64,000 nt of DNA from CAWVWF01 sp963933885. Its GTDB lineage: Bacteria; Bacteroidota; Bacteroidia; Flavobacteriales_C; GCA-002722245. Under the pieces are notes generated by a model, which saw only the letters and a program-made list of their open reading frames with translations, made no database searches and was not told the DNA's origin. This document shows, one piece after another, positions 63,951-64,000 of this stretch (position 1 is its first letter; each line of letters opens with the position of its first letter). Location of the stretch: positions 1 through 64,000 of the forward strand of contig CAWVWF010000001.1 in assembly GCA_963933885.1 (NCBI GenBank), read 5' to 3'. Made by a program: the position numbers and the translations under genes.

Positions 63951-64000
63951 ATTGGTTTAGTTTGTAAGCAAGCAGGCTATTAATGTACCCTCAAATCAGC

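Overview
The window comes from an AT-rich genome of a Bacteroidota bacterium, most likely class Flavobacteriia. The evidence is: (i) about ten secreted proteins ending in type IX secretion (T9SS) sorting domains, both the type A tail and the gliding-motility-associated (CHU_C, type B) tail; (ii) promoters of the Bacteroidota form TTG-N17-23-TAnnTTTG; (iii) the order CBS protein, NAD kinase, DUF6089 barrels, uppS, bamA, two Skp/OmpH genes, murI, which is familiar from flavobacteria; (iv) the arginine order GNAT, argG, argC, argD. Giant adhesins with CHU_C tails and NAD-kinase-linked DUF6089 proteins would fit Crocinitomicaceae or relatives, but I cannot fix the family. No tRNA, rRNA, CRISPR array or intact transposase was seen.

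Layout. 1-19 kb is an accessory surface/secretion region: an OsmC protein, a beta-helix T9SS protein, a SulP anion transporter followed by a free-standing periplasmic protein resembling the C-terminal domains of the gliding/T9SS motor protein GldM, an L-domain repeat protein, a metzincin protease with a chitin-binding-like module, an Asp-box (BNR) propeller protein, lipoproteins and a NodB polysaccharide deacetylase. A palindromic dispersed repeat lies in the gaps of the first 12 kb. 19-36 kb holds argH, two giant Ig-like-repeat adhesins (1946 and 1897 aa), a CE2-like SGNH esterase and an expansin-like protein. The esterase, expansin and deacetylase suggest work on plant- or algal-type polysaccharide or on cell walls.

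36-61 kb is mostly housekeeping: the arginine operon (GNAT, argG, argC, argD and a translationally coupled YwbE-like gene), murI, the outer-membrane assembly operon uppS-bamA-skp-skp, two DUF6089 barrels, NAD kinase, a BamA/TamA-like protein, a CBS protein, and the divergent pdxJ, alpha/beta hydrolase and DPM1-like glycosyltransferase genes. Then come a CBM9-like protein, an RprX/RprY-like two-component pair, a HAMP-GAF protein without an output domain, a lamin-tail-domain cell-surface protein, asd, and an M43-type T9SS metalloprotease at the right end.

Most notable signals: a probable arginine leader peptide (25 codons, five Arg within nine residues) in front of the arginine operon, with its AUG a few nucleotides from the predicted transcription start; the orphan GldM C-terminal-like protein; a lysozyme/transglycosylase-like domain inside a giant adhesin; a terminator-like hairpin in the leader of the other giant adhesin; and a CBM9-like gene followed in frame, after tandem stops TAA TAG, by a decayed T9SS sorting tail.
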